NCBI RefSeq assembly: GCF_000300275.1
Contig: NZ_AMRN01000011.1
Coordinates: forward strand, 1 to 64,000
Origin: Thalassospira profundimaris WP0211
GTDB lineage: Bacteria; Pseudomonadota; Alphaproteobacteria; Rhodospirillales; Thalassospiraceae
Direction: 5' to 3'
DNA: 64,000 bases
Positions within the stretch are counted from its first letter, which is position 1, and each line of letters begins with the position of its first letter. Of this stretch, positions 27,461-36,675 are shown piece by piece. The translations under genes and the position numbers were made by a program. The notes below the pieces were generated by a model. It searched no databases. It was not told the DNA's origin and saw only the letters and a list, made by a program, of their open reading frames with translations.

Positions 27461-28960
27461 CTAAACCCTGCGCGGCAGGGATACGATAACTTCCAGACCT
27501 TTTCCCGGCATATTGCGCAATTCAATGCGCCCGTCATGGGCATCAATCACGGTTTTGACGATCGAAAGCCCAAGGCCACTGCCCCCGGTGCTGCGCGCCC
27601 GCGATCCTTCGACACGATAAAACGGCAGGAAGACCTTGTCCTGATGTTCGACCGGGATACCGGGCCCTTCGTCCCGGATGGTGACCAGCACGGTATCTGC
27701 CGTTGCTTCGAGGCTGACATTGGCCCGATGGCCATATTTCAGGGCATTTTCAATCAGGTTGGTAAAGGCACGCTTCAACGTGCCCGGACGGCAAGACAAC
27801 CGGATGCTGCGCTTGCCCTCAAAGGAATGGGCATCATCATTGCCGCCGAACACCGTATGGACCGAGCTGAACTGCAACGGCTGCGGCCCGGCAAAACTCA
27901 CCGGACGGCCAAGATCGGCATAATCGTCACAGATGGCTTCAAGCACGGAAATGAAATCAACCGTGCGTTCTTCTTCGTTGGCAATCCAGTCACCGAGGAA
28001 ATCAAGCGCGTCATTGAGAAGACTGTCCATTTCATCAAGATCGCGCAAAACGGTTTCACGCAGCTCATCATTTTCAATGAATTCGGCACGCAGTCTTAAC
28101 CGCGTGCTGGGCGTGCGCAAATCGTGCGAAATGGCGGCCAGCATCCGGGTGCGATCGCCCAGCATCCTTGAAATACGTTCACGCAAATCGTTATAGGCCG
28201 CGGCCATTGACCGGGCCTCGGTCGGTCCGCGTTCCTCGACCGGTGGGCCGCTGACATCATCGGCGTGATCAATGATCGCACGCGTCAGGCGCTTGAACGG
28301 GCCTGCCAACAAATCGGCAAGCCCGGCAAACACGACAAGAACTGCCGCCACCCCCATCAGGAACATCAGAAAGACCAGCGACGGTGATGAATAATTCGCC
28401 CACAGCTCGTTATGGTGCACCAGAATGCGCTTGCCCGACGGCATCATGATTTCAACCTGTGCCTCAAGGCCCAGACGCGCGATTTCACGCGACAGTTCGG
28501 CAAAGAACAGGCTGGGATTTTCGGTAGCCTCGATGGTGGCGCGCTGTTCGGCACTCAAACGACCGCGTTCGAAATGAACCTTGACCGAGGTCGGCCAACC
28601 GGTATTGGCCAGTCGGACCGGCATGGCGATATGCTGTGCGGGTCTCGAAAACAGTAACAAGGTCCCGACATCATCGGATGGCAGGATGCGCATCGTCATG
28701 CCATCGCGCGCAGCAATATCGATGATGTTTTTTTCAAATTCGGGGTTTTCGGCGATCCGTACCAGTTCGCGAATGGTAAAGCCAAGTGTATAGGCCCGGC
28801 CAATGCGTTCGTCCCTCTCGATCACGTAATAGGACGCCATGGCACTGAGGGCTGCAATGATCAGCCCGCCCAGCATCATCAGAAGAAAGATACGCCCGCC
28901 CAGCGTGCGCGGCTTGTAGCGGCGCATATAGTTGCTGAATTTTGCGAACATATCGGCCAT
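27461..28960 (-). CDS. Membrane sensor histidine kinase (EnvZ/GtrS type)
   Basis: 499-residue inner-membrane kinase. Helix 1 (about 24-45) and helix 2 (about 194-216) flank a periplasmic domain of about 150 residues. HAMP and HisKA follow, with phosphoacceptor His279 in AAISHDLRTPSTRL, then the HATPase with NLIENALKYG, DEGPGIP and GSGLGLSIV. It starts 8 bases after the stop of the response regulator and converges with the sugar ABC operon. In Pseudomonas the GltR/GtrS pair sits with glucose transport genes, so a similar role in sugar sensing is a reasonable inference. Confidence 0.92.
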   Translation of the reverse strand: MADMFAKFSNYMRRYKPRTLGGRIFLLMMLGGLIIAALSAMASYYVIERDERIGRAYTLGFTIRELVRIAENPEFEKNIIDIAARDGMTMRILPSDDVGTLLLFSRPAQHIAMPVRLANTGWPTSVKVHFERGRLSAEQRATIEATENPSLFFAELSREIARLGLEAQVEIMMPSGKRILVHHNELWANYSSPSLVFLMFLMGVAAVLVVFAGLADLLAGPFKRLTRAIIDHADDVSGPPVEERGPTEARSMAAAYNDLRERISRMLGDRTRMLAAISHDLRTPSTRLRLRAEFIENDELRETVLRDLDEMDSLLNDALDFLGDWIANEEERTVDFISVLEAICDDYADLGRPVSFAGPQPLQFSSVHTVFGGNDDAHSFEGKRSIRLSCRPGTLKRAFTNLIENALKYGHRANVSLEATADTVLVTIRDEGPGIPVEHQDKVFLPFYRVEGSRARSTGGSGLGLSIVKTVIDAHDGRIELRNMPGKGLEVIVSLPRRV

Positions 28961-28968
28961 GGGGCGGC

Positions 28969-29703
28969 CTAAATCGTTTGGGTGTCGGCGCAGAACTGAT
29001 AGCCGATGCCGCGCACTGTTTTGATCAGTTTCGGGTTCTTGGCATCTTTTTCGATCTTTCGGCGCAGGCGGCTGATCTGGATATCGATGCTGCGATCAAA
29101 CGGAAGCGAGCTTTGCCCGCGCACAATATCAACAAGCTGTTCACGCGACAGCGCCCGCTTGTTGTTCTTGACCAGTGCCAGAAGCAACGAAAACTCGCCC
29201 GTCGACAGATGCACGGCGACATTATCAGAATCGCGCAATTCACGTGATCCGATATCAAGCGTCCATTCACCGAAAATGATCTTGTGCGCCGGGGCGACTT
29301 CGTTATCAGACGGCCCAACCGCCCCCGTTTCAAAGCGCCGGAACACCGCACGGATGCGGGCCAGCAATTCACGCGGGTTAAACGGCTTGGTCAGGTAATC
29401 ATCCGCACCAAGTTCAAGGCCAAGAATACGGTCAGTATCCTCGCCCACTGCCGTCAGCATGACAATCGGCACCTTGGAGGTCCGTCGAACATCCCGGCAC
29501 AGCGCAAAGCCGTCCTCGCCTGGCAACATGATATCAAGAATCACCAGATCGATTTTCCAGTCGCGCAGTGCACGATGCATTTCATTGCCGTCGGACACGG
29601 TGGTAATGCGAAAACCGTGTTGCAACAGGAACTTCTTCAAAAGCTTCTGGATTTCCTGGTCGTCATCAACGACCAGAATATGTGGTTCACGTCGCGTCGT
29701 CAG
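28969..29703 (-). CDS. OmpR-family response regulator, probable CTG start
   Basis: 244-residue DNA-binding regulator. The receiver domain has the acidic pocket Asp13-15 (HILVVDDDQEI), phosphoacceptor Asp57 (LVILDIMLPG) and conserved Lys in DDYLTKPFNP. The C-terminal winged helix shows SRLRRKIE and VRGIGYQF. No ATG or GTG exists in frame before the acidic pocket; the first ordinary start is TTG 29640, which would delete the pocket. A CTG at 29701-29703 with GGGGAG 9 bases upstream restores a complete protein (MTTRREPHILVV). It forms an operon with the kinase downstream. Confidence 0.85.
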   Translation of the reverse strand: MTTRREPHILVVDDDQEIQKLLKKFLLQHGFRITTVSDGNEMHRALRDWKIDLVILDIMLPGEDGFALCRDVRRTSKVPIVMLTAVGEDTDRILGLELGADDYLTKPFNPRELLARIRAVFRRFETGAVGPSDNEVAPAHKIIFGEWTLDIGSRELRDSDNVAVHLSTGEFSLLLALVKNNKRALSREQLVDIVRGQSSLPFDRSIDIQISRLRRKIEKDAKNPKLIKTVRGIGYQFCADTQTI

Positions 29704-29929
29704 TGTCCCGAACTCCCCTAATATTCATCGGCCATGTCCCCGACCGCGGCGGGAGTTTAGTCGATATCGCCACCGGTTTGAACCATTTTACCATTTGATC
29801 ATCAAACCTGTATGGATGAACCCGGTTTCGCAACTTTCTAGCTCCTCGCACTGCTCCAAATCCGATCTGCTTGCGTATGACAAAGCACAGTTAAATTCAC
29901 ATTCGGCCCGGATCAGACAGGAGCCACAC

Positions 29930-30976
29930 ATGCCACGGATGTCAAACGTGAATATTGCGATCATTGGTGCCGGAATGGCGGGCCTAAAGGCGGCCAGCAC
30001 GCTGCACCGCATCGGCATGAATGTAACGGTGTTTGAAAAAAGCCGCGGTCTTGGCGGGCGGCTGGCGTCACGGCGCACCGACTTCGGCCACTTCAATCAT
30101 GGTGCGCAATATGTGACGGCGCGTGACCCCGGATTTAATGCGTTTTTGCAAGAAGCAACCGAATTTAACGCGGCCCAAAACTGGTCGCCCAACCTGCATC
30201 GCGGAACGTCCGCCCCCGCGCAATCAGGTGCGGCACTTTCACCAATCGCGCGCCATGTCGGCAACCTTGCCGAAGAGCCCTGGTATCAGGGCGCACCACA
30301 GATGAACAAACTGATCCGCCCCCTGGTCGACACCTTCCCGATCCAGAAACAACACCGCATTGTCGGCATCGAGCCGAACGGCCCGCGCAGTTTTATGCTC
30401 CATGATGATCTGGACGGGACTTACGGCCCGTTTGATGGTGTGATCGTCACCGCCCCTGCCCCGCAGACTGCCGATCTTTTGCGCCCACTTGCCCCGCGCT
30501 ATGCCCCGATTGACGAGGTTGTCATGGCGCCGTGCTGGGCGGTGATGGCGGCCTTTGAAAGCCCGCTTCCGACCGGCTTTGACGCGATGCTGTATCCGAG
30601 CCCCGAAATCAGCTGGGCCGCACGCAGCAGCCAGAACGAAGACATGTTCCACCGTCGCACACCCGATCCGTGGGTCCTGCATGCCAGCCCGGAATGGTCA
30701 CGCGCCCACCTTGAAGAAGACAAGGACCGCGTGATTGAAAAGCTGCTGGCTGCCCTTCGTGATGTCAGTGGCGTGAAATTGCCGGAACTTCATTCAGTAC
30801 AGGCCCATCGTTGGCGCTATGCGCGGACTGAATTGCCGCTTGGCAAAAGTCACCTTAATGGCATGAATGGCCGGGTGATTGCAGCAGGCGACTGGTGCCT
30901 TGGCGCACGGGTCGAGGCGGCATGGCGCAGTGGCCGAACAGCGGCACATGCCATGGTCGAAGCCCTGATCGGATAA
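29930..30976 (+). CDS. Renalase-like NAD(P)/FAD-dependent oxidoreductase
   Basis: 348-residue flavoprotein. The N-terminal FAD fold is IAIIGAGMAGLKAA, followed by the family stretch FEKSRGLGGRLASRR and FNHGAQYVTARD, as in the bacterial renalase-like family (COG3380). The C-terminal WRYARTELP and GDWCLGARVEAAWRSG are also typical. Bacterial renalases can oxidise off-pathway NAD(P)H isomers, but the substrate here is not known. The start is ATG 29930, with CAGGAG 6 bases upstream; the frame is open much further upstream, where it lies antisense to the response regulator gene. DUF2256 and DUF3253 genes follow. Confidence 0.88.
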   Translation: MPRMSNVNIAIIGAGMAGLKAASTLHRIGMNVTVFEKSRGLGGRLASRRTDFGHFNHGAQYVTARDPGFNAFLQEATEFNAAQNWSPNLHRGTSAPAQSGAALSPIARHVGNLAEEPWYQGAPQMNKLIRPLVDTFPIQKQHRIVGIEPNGPRSFMLHDDLDGTYGPFDGVIVTAPAPQTADLLRPLAPRYAPIDEVVMAPCWAVMAAFESPLPTGFDAMLYPSPEISWAARSSQNEDMFHRRTPDPWVLHASPEWSRAHLEEDKDRVIEKLLAALRDVSGVKLPELHSVQAHRWRYARTELPLGKSHLNGMNGRVIAAGDWCLGARVEAAWRSGRTAAHAMVEALIG

Positions 30977-31004
30977 TCGGTAAAATTGATCCGAACGCAG
31001 TGTC

Positions 31005-31199
31005 ATGCCGAAAAATGCCAATGGACGTCGTCACAGCAAATCAGATTTGCCGCAGAAAACCTGCGTGACATGCGCACGACCGTTTAACTGGCGGCGCAAA
31101 TGGAAGGATTGCTGGGACGCAGTTCAGTATTGCTCTGACCGGTGCCGGCGCCAGCGAAAACAGCCTGCAAAAGCGGACATGCAGAACCAAGTGTCATGA
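31005..31199 (+). CDS. DUF2256 protein (small zinc-ribbon-like)
   Basis: 64 residues with the complete DUF2256 pattern: KTCVTCARPFNWRRKWKDCW then YCSDRCRRQR, giving four Cys that probably bind zinc. Basic and likely nucleic-acid binding; no function is established. This family often sits near photolyase/cryptochrome and renalase-like genes. The stop overlaps the next start in ATGA. Confidence 0.9.
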   Translation: MPKNANGRRHSKSDLPQKTCVTCARPFNWRRKWKDCWDAVQYCSDRCRRQRKQPAKADMQNQVS

Positions 31200-31483
31200 T
31201 GTTTGACCGAAAAGACGAAGATCAGCCAACCTACGCCATCCTGCGCCAGCGCGTGATTGATCTGGCAACAGAGCGCGGACCAGACAAAACGATCTGCCCG
31301 TCAGAGGTTGCCAAAACCTTTGGCTCTTACTGGCGGGATTTGATGCCGCGCGTGCATCAGGTCGCAGAACAACTATGTGCCGAACGCAAACTGACATTTG
31401 AAAAGGGCGGCATCAGCCATGGCCAAAACCGCCCTTCAGGTAACTATCGATTGCGCATCGTCCTTGATGATCAGGACGACTAA
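31196..31483 (+). CDS. DUF3253 protein (small winged-helix-like)
   Basis: 95 residues. The N-terminal half LRQRVIDLATERGPDKTICP and SEVAKTFGSYWRDLMPRVHQ is characteristic of DUF3253, probably a small helix-turn-helix fold. The start overlaps the stop of the DUF2256 gene by four bases (ATGA), so the two are translationally coupled. Function unknown. It converges with pgi, leaving only 6 bases between stops. Confidence 0.88.
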   Translation: MMFDRKDEDQPTYAILRQRVIDLATERGPDKTICPSEVAKTFGSYWRDLMPRVHQVAEQLCAERKLTFEKGGISHGQNRPSGNYRLRIVLDDQDD

Positions 31484-31489
31484 GCCAGC

Positions 31490-33139
31490 TTATGCGCCAC
31501 GCAAGGCATGCAGGCGTTTGATCAGACCGGCGGTAGATGCATCACGGGCACCGGCGTCTTCCTTGCCCTCGACCATCGGAAGCAGTTCCTTGGCAAGTTG
31601 TTTGCCAAGTTCAACGCCCCACTGGTCATAGGAATTGACGTTCCAGATGATGCCCTGAACAAAGATTTTGTGTTCATACATCGCAACCAGTCGGCCAAGG
31701 GTGAAGGGATCCAGTTGCTTATAGAGGATCATGGTGCTGGGCTTGTTGCCATCAAACACCTTTTGCGGCGCCAGCACGTCAATCTCCGCTGGTGACAGGT
31801 CACTGCCAGAAAGCTCTTCACGGACTTCGGCCTCGGTCTTGCCGCGCATCAATGCCTCGGCCTGTGCGAGGCAGTTCGACACCAGCTTGTCATGATGGTT
31901 CGCCAACGGATGCAGTGCATTTGCCGCCACGATGAAATCAACCGGGATCAGCTCCGTACCCTGATGGATCAACTGATAAAACGCATGTTGTCCGTTGGTG
32001 CCCGGTTCTCCCCAGATGATCGGACCGGTTTCATAGGCAATCGGTTTGCCGTCACGGGTGACTGATTTGCCATTACTTTCCATATCGGCCTGCTGCAGAT
32101 AGGCCGGCAGGCGTGATAGATGCTGATCATAGGGCAGGATAGCCTGACTGGATGCGCCCAGCACATTGCGATACCAAACCCCGATCAGGCCCAGAATCAT
32201 TGGAATGTTGGTTTCAATCGGGGCTGTTTTGAAATGGTTATCCATCGACTGCGCACCGCGCAGCAATTCTTCGAACTTGTCATACCCGACCGCCAGAATA
32301 ATCGGCAGACCGATCGCCGACCACAGGCTGTAACGTCCGCCAACCCAATCCCAGAAACCGAATGCATTGTCGGTATCAATGCCAAATGCCGCGACCTTAT
32401 CAAGGGCGGTTGAAACGGCAACGAAATGCTTGGCAACGGCGGCTTCGTCTTTCAGCATCCCGACAAGCCAATCCCGCGCCGAATAGGCGTTGGTTAGCGT
32501 CTCATCGGTGGTGAAGGTTTTGGACGCGATGATGAAAAGCGTCGTTTCCGCATCGAGGAATTTCAGCGTATCGACAATATGTGCGCCATCGACGTTGGAC
32601 ACGAAATGGCAGCGAATGCCATCGATGTGATAAGGACGGAGCGCCTCGTTGACCATGACCGGGCCAAGGTCGGAGCCCCCAATACCGATATTGACCACAT
32701 CGGTGATTTTCTTACCGGTATGGCCTTTCCATTCGCCGGAATGCACGCGTGCTGCGAAGTCCTTCAGACGGGCAAGAACCTCCTTGACCGCAGGCATGAC
32801 GTCTTCGCCGTCAACCTCGACGGGGCCGCCATCAAGATTGCGGAGTGCTGTATGCAGGACCGCGCGGTTTTCGGTGACATTGATCCGATCACCTTTAAAC
32901 ATCCGGTCGCGCCAGCCTTCAACATTGGCTGCTTTGGCAAGCTCAACCAGGGCCGCCATCACATCGTCGGTCATCAGGTTTTTGGAGTAATCAACAAACA
33001 GGTCATTGAGGGCCGCACTGTATCGTTCGAAGCGCGCAGGATCGTTGGCAAATGCCTGACGCAGATTGAGCTTTTCGGAAACTTCCGCGCCCAGTTGATC
33101 GAGTTTATCCCAGCTTGCGGTCATTTTATCAGCAGACAT
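31490..33139 (-). CDS. pgi: Glucose-6-phosphate isomerase
   Basis: Interconverts glucose 6-phosphate and fructose 6-phosphate. From ATG 33139 the protein has 549 residues, the same as E. coli Pgi. Motifs are [25 protein letters not shown] and the second family signature [18 protein letters not shown] lies 5 bases before ATG 33139; a longer frame from 33169 has no ribosome site. Downstream of the fructokinase gene on the same strand, it forms a fructose-to-glucose 6-phosphate module. Confidence 0.96.
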   Translation of the reverse strand: MSADKMTASWDKLDQLGAEVSEKLNLRQAFANDPARFERYSAALNDLFVDYSKNLMTDDVMAALVELAKAANVEGWRDRMFKGDRINVTENRAVLHTALRNLDGGPVEVDGEDVMPAVKEVLARLKDFAARVHSGEWKGHTGKKITDVVNIGIGGSDLGPVMVNEALRPYHIDGIRCHFVSNVDGAHIVDTLKFLDAETTLFIIASKTFTTDETLTNAYSARDWLVGMLKDEAAVAKHFVAVSTALDKVAAFGIDTDNAFGFWDWVGGRYSLWSAIGLPIILAVGYDKFEELLRGAQSMDNHFKTAPIETNIPMILGLIGVWYRNVLGASSQAILPYDQHLSRLPAYLQQADMESNGKSVTRDGKPIAYETGPIIWGEPGTNGQHAFYQLIHQGTELIPVDFIVAANALHPLANHHDKLVSNCLAQAEALMRGKTEAEVREELSGSDLSPAEIDVLAPQKVFDGNKPSTMILYKQLDPFTLGRLVAMYEHKIFVQGIIWNVNSYDQWGVELGKQLAKELLPMVEGKEDAGARDASTAGLIKRLHALRGA

Positions 33140-33234
33140 ACCACCCTCGGCCCATTCAAATTCATTCATAACAATACGGTGTTATTGCCAACAGGCTAAC
33201 ACGCGTTTCAAACCATGTGTGGGACAGTTTGCAG

Positions 33235-33265
33235 CACGCGGCGGCAAGATTATGGCCGCCGCGTG
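33235..33265. repeat. GC-rich inverted repeat between fructokinase and pgi
   Basis: cacgcggcggc (33235-33245) and gccgccgcgtg (33255-33265) form a perfect 11-bp stem with a 9-nt loop. The T-tract (attttt) lies on the plus-strand side, opposite to the direction of both genes, so it is more likely an mRNA-stabilising hairpin than a terminator. Confidence 0.65.
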
Positions 33266-33288
33266 ATTTTTCATTTACGCCTGTGATC

Positions 33289-34248
33289 TTATCGGTTCGA
33301 AAGAAAGTCTTCGACTTCTTTTTCCGTCGGCAATGCGTTGATGGCACCACGCTTGGTTGCCGTAATCGCACCGACCGCATTGGCAAAGCGGCACGCGGCT
33401 GCAAGTTTTTCTTCGGACCCCAGAAGCTCCGGGTCCTTCAGCAGGCGCGACAGGAAGCCTGCCGTGCAGCCATCCCCTGCCCCGGTGGCGTCAACCGCGG
33501 TGATTTCAAAGGACGGCACAAAGCCATCAAACGCCGGTGTGATGTAACGTGATCCCTTGGGACCGTAAGTCACAATCATCGCGCGCCATTGATCACACCA
33601 CAGATCCTTGATGCCTTCTTCAAGGTCATCCTTGCCGGAAACAAAAGTGATTTCCTCGTCCGACATCTTGACGACATCGGCCTGACTGATCGCCAAACGC
33701 AGGATTTCACGAGCCTTTTCCTCACTCGGCCACAGCGGCAGGCGCAGGTTCGGATCACACGAAATGATCGCGCCGTTCTCGCGGGCAATCTTGATCGCCT
33801 CAAGCGTCGCCGCGCGCGGGTCATCATCGATCATGCAAAGCGTTCCGTAATGGAACAGATCGGTTGATTTCAGCATGTCCTGATCAAGATCAGCAATGCT
33901 GAGCAACATGTCGGCTGACGGGCTGCGATAGAATGAAAATTCCCGTTCCCCGTCGGCACGCAGGGAGACGAATGCAAGCCCGGTCAACGCCTCCTTGGTC
34001 AGGACAATGCCCGATGTATCGACATTGTCGGCCTTAAGGGTATCGACCAGGAAATGGCCAAAGGCATCATCGCCGAGTTTACCGATAAAACCGGTTTCAA
34101 TACCCAGACGCTGCAAACCCACAGCCGCATTGCCCGGTGCGCCCCCGGCCGCCTTGGCAAAGGCCGGCGCATCGGCAAGGCCGGTTCCGGTCACGGTCGG
34201 AACAAAATCAATCAGCAGTTCCCCAAGACAAACAGCTTTGGCTGTCAT
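33289..34248 (-). CDS. PfkB-family carbohydrate kinase, probably fructokinase
   Basis: 319-residue ribokinase-fold sugar kinase, predicted to phosphorylate fructose at the 6 position. The first PfkB signature region is AGGAPGNAAVGLQRLG and the second is DATGAGDGCTAGFLSRL with the catalytic Asp. The CLGELLIDFVP opening is usual for bacterial fructokinases. The start is ATG 34248, with GGAG 8 bases upstream; the frame is open 22 codons earlier without support. It precedes pgi, which would take its product fructose 6-phosphate, supporting fructose over other sugars, but this is inference. Confidence 0.9.
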   Translation of the reverse strand: MTAKAVCLGELLIDFVPTVTGTGLADAPAFAKAAGGAPGNAAVGLQRLGIETGFIGKLGDDAFGHFLVDTLKADNVDTSGIVLTKEALTGLAFVSLRADGEREFSFYRSPSADMLLSIADLDQDMLKSTDLFHYGTLCMIDDDPRAATLEAIKIARENGAIISCDPNLRLPLWPSEEKAREILRLAISQADVVKMSDEEITFVSGKDDLEEGIKDLWCDQWRAMIVTYGPKGSRYITPAFDGFVPSFEITAVDATGAGDGCTAGFLSRLLKDPELLGSEEKLAAACRFANAVGAITATKRGAINALPTEKEVEDFLSNR

Positions 34249-34509
34249 GACGTTTCTCCGTTCGAATTGTCCGCAAATTCGGCGGATCAATAGTATGTGG
34301 TCTGTGGGACCCACCGCCTTTTAAATCGATTCAACGCGTCAGACAAATGCTAATCGAACGTAGCGTCGCATTCGCCAGCATATCGGCTTTTCACATTCTT
34401 GCGCAAAAGGCTTGGCCCAAAAAGATTAGGACTTCAGTGCGAAAATCGCCCCGGATATAAAGTCGCGAAATCAAAACCAAACCACACTAGCAGACAACAG
34501 GGCATTTTC

Positions 34510-34878
34510 ATGAGCACACTCGTCGCACGCAATCTGATGCAAAGTTTTGATCAAATTACCGACTATTGGTCGCCAAAGATTATTGGTGAAGTGAATGACC
34601 AATATCTCAAAATTGCAAAAGTAAAAGGCGAACTGGTCTGGCATGCCCATGACGAGGAAGACGAGCTGTTCCATATCGTCAAGGGGAGCCTGATCATCGA
34701 GTTCGAAGACCACAAGGTCGAACTGAGCGAAGGCGAATTTCTGACCATCCCCAAAGGGGTCATGCATAACCCGATTGCCAAGGAAGAGTGCTGGGTCCTG
34801 CTGATTGAAAGCAAATCGACCAAACACACCGGCAATGTTGTTACTGAAAAAACCAAAACCCTGTCGCAGCAACTGTAA
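34510..34878 (+). CDS. Small cupin-domain protein
   Basis: 122-residue single-domain cupin. The metal ligands are visible: WHAHDEEDELF supplies His, His and Glu, and VMHNP supplies the last His. Such proteins bind Fe, Mn or Zn and act as small enzymes or sugar/ligand sensors; the reaction is unknown. It stands alone on the plus strand, with AGGG about 8 bases before ATG 34510. Not obviously part of a neighbouring operon. Confidence 0.85.
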   Translation: MSTLVARNLMQSFDQITDYWSPKIIGEVNDQYLKIAKVKGELVWHAHDEEDELFHIVKGSLIIEFEDHKVELSEGEFLTIPKGVMHNPIAKEECWVLLIESKSTKHTGNVVTEKTKTLSQQL

Positions 34879-34920
34879 CTTCCACGAAATTGCTGCGACA
34901 GAGTGCCTGTGGCGGACGAA

Positions 34921-35514
34921 TTACGTCCTCTGCAGGCCTTTGCCAAAGCCGACTTCACGTTGGCGTTCAAGTTCGGTCATCCAGCGTTCGAACATCGCAT
35001 CACGCTCAAGCTGAATGGCGTAGTGGCGATGAAGGGCCGCGGTCAGGCGCCCCTCGCGCCCCAAGAGTTCATCGGCAAAGGCGATCATGACCGAATTTGG
35101 CCAGGCAATCGGGCGCATTTCGCGGATAGTGGTGAAGATGCTGTCTTCGTCACGGTCCGGCTCGCACTGTGCCATCAGGGTGATCATCGCGGCGGTCGAA
35201 CGTGATACGCCCATGTGACAATGCACCAGCAAATGGCCATCGCGGCGATCCGCACGGCTTCCGATCAGGGTTTCGCCGTAGGCAAGGATGGCCTCGACAT
35301 CGGCCTTGGTCGGGGCCGGACGGCCTTCCTTGTCTTCGATCACGTCATGGAAACGCAAAATAGTGCGTTCATGCGGGTCAAAATTGGCAAAGATGGTCGG
35401 GTCTTCACGTTCGGGATCAAGGACCGACAGGACATGGGTCACACCATGGCTGCGATGGGTCGGCAGTTCGTCAATGCCGCAAATGGTCAGGCGCGAAATA
35501 GCAATTGGTTTCAT
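34921..35514 (-). CDS. Tyrosine phosphatase-like protein (dual-specificity fold)
   Basis: 197-residue cytoplasmic protein with the cysteine phosphatase loop HCX5R at His98, Cys99 and Arg105 (HCHMGVSRS), and a likely general acid in the FHDVIEDKEG stretch. It belongs to the predicted protein tyrosine/dual-specificity phosphatases found in alphaproteobacteria; the substrate is unknown. AGGAG is 9 bases before the ATG. A strong terminator separates it from the putrescine operon upstream. Confidence 0.85.
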   Translation of the reverse strand: MKPIAISRLTICGIDELPTHRSHGVTHVLSVLDPEREDPTIFANFDPHERTILRFHDVIEDKEGRPAPTKADVEAILAYGETLIGSRADRRDGHLLVHCHMGVSRSTAAMITLMAQCEPDRDEDSIFTTIREMRPIAWPNSVMIAFADELLGREGRLTAALHRHYAIQLERDAMFERWMTELERQREVGFGKGLQRT

Positions 35515-35572
35515 TTCCTTGATCTCCTGTCTTCTTTTGTTTTTCTGATTGCTATCAGAGCACAGGAAAATG

Positions 35573-35610
35573 AAAAAACAAGGGCCGGTATCGTGAAATG
35601 ATACCGGCCC
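35573..35610 (-). terminator. Intrinsic terminator of the puuA-puuR-puuC-speB operon
   Basis: gggccggtatc (35582-35592) pairs perfectly with gataccggccc (35600-35610) around a 7-nt loop. The minus strand continues with TTGTTTTTTC. It begins 27 bases after the speB stop. Confidence 0.9.
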
Positions 35611-35637
35611 CGAAGATTTTCGATCTGAAATCGCAGA

Positions 35638-36609
35638 TTACTTTGCGCGGTTAACCGCATGAATGTTCAGCATTTCCCACGCCATGGTCGCACCGGCAAG
35701 CGATGTGATGTCAGAAACATCATAAGGCGGCGAAACTTCAACCACGTCACTGCCGATCAGGTTCACATGCCCTGCAAGACCGCGCAGGATCGACACCGCC
35801 TGATGGCTGGTCAAACCGCCCAGAACCGGCGTACCTGTGCCCGGTGCATAGCACGGATCAAGCCCATCAATGTCAAAGGTGATATAGGCCGGGTTGTCGC
35901 CCACCGTGGCCTTGATCTTTTCGACAATGGCGTCAATCGACATCGACTGAACATCCGGGCCATAAAGGATATTGAACCCGTGGGTCGATTCATTGTGGGT
36001 GCGAATACCGACCTGAATGGATTTTGACGGATTGACGATGCCCTTTTTGGCCGCGTGCCAGAACATGGTGCCGTGATCAATGCGGTCGCCGTCATCTTCC
36101 CAGGTATCGGAGTGGGCATCAAACTGGATGAGTGAAATGCCATCACCGTACTTTTCGGCATGTGCCTTCAGGATCGGATAGGTGATGAAGTGATCGCCAC
36201 CAATGGTCAGCATCTTGGCGCCGGACTGAACGATATCACGTGCGTGATCTTCGATCATTTCCGGAATCTTTTCCGGGTGGCCCGGATCAATGACCATGTC
36301 GCCATAGTCAATCACCGCCATCTCGGCAAAGATATCGCGGCCGGACGGGAAATGCGGTGCCCAGGCAAGGTTGGTCGATGCACGACGCACCCCCTGCGGG
36401 CCCAGACGCGTGCCCGGTCGGCTTGATGTTGCAAGATCATAGGGGATACCGGTCACAGCAACATCAATCCCATTGAGGTCGCGCGAATATCGGCGGCGCA
36501 TGAAGGACAGCGCACCGGAATACATCGGCTCGCTGGTGTTCTGATGCACAGATTTTGCCGTAAAGGCGTTATCACCGCCCTTGGTGTCAATGACCCCGGT
36601 GCTGCTCAT
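35638..36609 (-). CDS. speB: Agmatinase (ureohydrolase family)
   Basis: Predicted to hydrolyse agmatine to putrescine and urea using two Mn ions. The 323-residue protein has the metal motifs GGDHFITYP, DAHSDTWED and FDIDGLDPCYAPGTG, where the His and Asp residues ligate the metals. It is the last gene of the operon puuA-puuR-puuC-speB, which would supply putrescine to the gamma-glutamylation route encoded by the same operon. Guanidinobutyrase or another ureohydrolase activity is possible, since the family is hard to resolve by sequence alone. Confidence 0.9.
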   Translation of the reverse strand: MSSTGVIDTKGGDNAFTAKSVHQNTSEPMYSGALSFMRRRYSRDLNGIDVAVTGIPYDLATSSRPGTRLGPQGVRRASTNLAWAPHFPSGRDIFAEMAVIDYGDMVIDPGHPEKIPEMIEDHARDIVQSGAKMLTIGGDHFITYPILKAHAEKYGDGISLIQFDAHSDTWEDDGDRIDHGTMFWHAAKKGIVNPSKSIQVGIRTHNESTHGFNILYGPDVQSMSIDAIVEKIKATVGDNPAYITFDIDGLDPCYAPGTGTPVLGGLTSHQAVSILRGLAGHVNLIGSDVVEVSPPYDVSDITSLAGATMAWEMLNIHAVNRAK

Positions 36610-36675
36610 TTTTAAACCCTTCTCACTTCCCGTATCAAACCCGGACCATCTGCCTGCCAGCGGTCGACGGAGTTC

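Noticed and set aside
29640..29720. Frameshift or degraded response regulator
   Set aside because: The frame is intact across the whole receiver domain; a CTG start explains it more simply than a mutation. I cannot exclude a sequencing error.
29459..29929. N-terminal extension of the renalase-like gene
   Set aside because: The extension lies antisense to the response regulator and has no FAD-fold continuity. The GAGMAG motif follows ATG 29930, which has a good ribosome site.
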